A stretch of 39,271 nt of DNA from an uncultured Pelosinus sp. (lineage in GTDB: Bacteria > Bacillota > Negativicutes > DSM-13327), in contig CAMKSY010000002.1 of the NCBI GenBank assembly GCA_946415545.1, positions 1 to 39,271 of the forward strand. Reading direction: 5' to 3'. Each line of letters opens with the position of its first letter. The stretch's first letter is position 1. Positions 37,886 to 39,271 of this stretch are shown one piece after another. A program made the translations under genes and the position numbers. The notes under the pieces were generated by a model. It was given only the letters and a program-made list of their open reading frames with translations, was not told the origin of the DNA and searched no databases.

Positions 37886-38716
37886 ATGAAGCTGAACAGC
37901 ATTGCAACAGAGAATTTAGCTGTCGCCTACGAGGATAACCTTGTAGTAAGTGGTTTGAATATGCAGATTCCCCAGGGGAAAATTACGACTATCATCGGTC
38001 CAAACGGCTGCGGTAAGTCTACAGTGTTAAAAGCAGTGGGGCGTATACTGAGGCCCAACAACGGCATGGTATATTTAAATGGTAATGATATCAGGCGTTT
38101 AACCACTAAGGAGATTGCTCAGAAGATGGCAATTCTTCCCCAGTCTCCCCAAGCTCCGGCTGGTTTGACTGTGGGCGAGCTGGTGGCCTACGGACGATTT
38201 CCCTATCAGCGGGGCTTGGAAAAATTAAAGCTTGAGGATAAAAAAATTATCGCCTGGGCGCTGGAAGTTACAAAACTCACGGATTTGGAAATCACAGCGG
38301 TAGACAATCTTTCTGGCGGTCAGCGTCAGCGGGTCTGGATCGCGATGGCCCTTGCACAGCAAACCGATTTGATTTTGCTGGACGAGCCTACCACCTATCT
38401 CGATTTGTCCTACCAACTGGAAGTACTGGAACTACTCTATCGTCTAAACCGGGAGCAGGGCTGCACCATTGTGATGGTGCTCCATGACTTAAACCTTGCC
38501 GCACGCTTTGCTGACTACATGGTGGCGATTCGCTGCGGAAAGATTATCTGCCATGGTGCGCCAGAAGAAATAATGACCACAAAAGTACTGCGGGAGACGT
38601 TTCGCATCGACGCAACAATCATAACTGAACCCCGCACGGGCAGACCGACCTGCATTTCCTATGACCTCATCAAAGACAATAAACCGATTACTCGTTTAAA
38701 AACAGACTCTACATGA
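37886..38716 (+). CDS. Fe3+-siderophore-type ABC transporter ATP-binding protein
   Basis: [49 protein letters not shown]. Confidence 0.96.
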   Translation: MKLNSIATENLAVAYEDNLVVSGLNMQIPQGKITTIIGPNGCGKSTVLKAVGRILRPNNGMVYLNGNDIRRLTTKEIAQKMAILPQSPQAPAGLTVGELVAYGRFPYQRGLEKLKLEDKKIIAWALEVTKLTDLEITAVDNLSGGQRQRVWIAMALAQQTDLILLDEPTTYLDLSYQLEVLELLYRLNREQGCTIVMVLHDLNLAARFADYMVAIRCGKIICHGAPEEIMTTKVLRETFRIDATIITEPRTGRPTCISYDLIKDNKPITRLKTDST

Positions 38717-38729
38717 AAGAAGGTGCAAC

Positions 38730-39271
38730 ATGAAAAAAATTGCAATTTACGGCAAGGGTGGTATCGGAAAATCGACCACCGTGTCCAACGTATCCGCAGC
38801 TATGGCAGCACTGGGGCTGACCATACTGCAAATCGGCTGCGACCCTAAGGCCGATTCCAGTCGTACGCTGACTGGCGGAAAAAACATTCCCACAGTACTA
38901 AATACCTTGCGGAAAAAGGGTGATGCAGAGCTTGACGACCTCGTGGTAAAAAGCAGTACAGGCGTGCTGTGTGTGGAATCCGGTGGTCCTGTTCCGGGGG
39001 TGGGCTGTGCCGGGCGCGGTATCATCACGGCTTTTGAAAAGCTGGAAGAGCTGGATGCCTACGGAATTTACAAACCAGATGTGGTTCTTTACGACGTGCT
39101 GGGTGATGTGGTCTGCGGCGGCTTTGCCATGCCCATCCGGGGCGGCTATGCTGATGAGGTGTGCATTGTTACTTCCGGTGAGATGATGGCCCTCTATGCA
39201 GCGGCGAATATTGCCCACGCAGTCAAAAGTTTTGGCAAGCGGGGTTATGCCTCTCTGCGAGGGCTGATTCT
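38730..39271 (+). CDS. NifH/BchL/CfbC-superfamily iron protein, 3'-truncated by window end
   Basis: [100 protein letters not shown]; absent from ORF track because it runs off the end. Confidence 0.95.
   Translation, partial: MKKIAIYGKGGIGKSTTVSNVSAAMAALGLTILQIGCDPKADSSRTLTGGKNIPTVLNTLRKKGDAELDDLVVKSSTGVLCVESGGPVPGVGCAGRGIITAFEKLEELDAYGIYKPDVVLYDVLGDVVCGGFAMPIRGGYADEVCIVTSGEMMALYAAANIAHAVKSFGKRGYASLRGLI

Overview
This 39.3 kb bacterial chromosomal window looks like a diderm Firmicute (Negativicutes such as Pelosinus or Sporomusa). That is inferred from low-GC Firmicute-style RBS, promoters and riboswitches next to a TonB-dependent outer-membrane receptor. Left to right it holds: a MarR regulator end with a 32-bp palindrome; a secreted protein and a Tat-type nitroreductase; a YtrA-type GntR/ABC operon with its operator; a yybP-ykoY (Mn2+) riboswitch with no Mn exporter downstream; an M20 amidohydrolase; a DMT exporter and LysR pair; pirin; a sigma-54 activator divergent from a dcuC-iadA operon with a -24/-12 promoter; xpt-pbuX under a guanine riboswitch; a DMSO-reductase-like molybdoenzyme plus FeS subunit without a membrane anchor; a second DcuC; a LysR with a tail motif shared by an unlisted 47-aa ORF; HxlR next to a truncated nitroreductase remnant; YitT; GpsA; a DUF1874 (AcrIII-1/Crn2 ring-nuclease family) gene next to an MBL-fold hydrolase; an Eis-like GNAT; TetR and an FeS aldo/keto reductase; and an AraC/Fur-controlled siderophore-type uptake cluster running into a NifH-like gene cut by the window end. 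The most novel-looking items are: (1) the NifH-like protein in the metallophore uptake operon, (2) the 47-aa ORF sharing a D-I-T-x-x-Q-W-F-W-D-x-A tail with the upstream LysR, (3) the stand-alone DUF1874 plus MBL pair, and (4) the orphan Mn riboswitch upstream of a 12-codon ORF. No tRNA, rRNA, CRISPR array or intact transposase was seen. All family calls come from motif reading; no database search was run.
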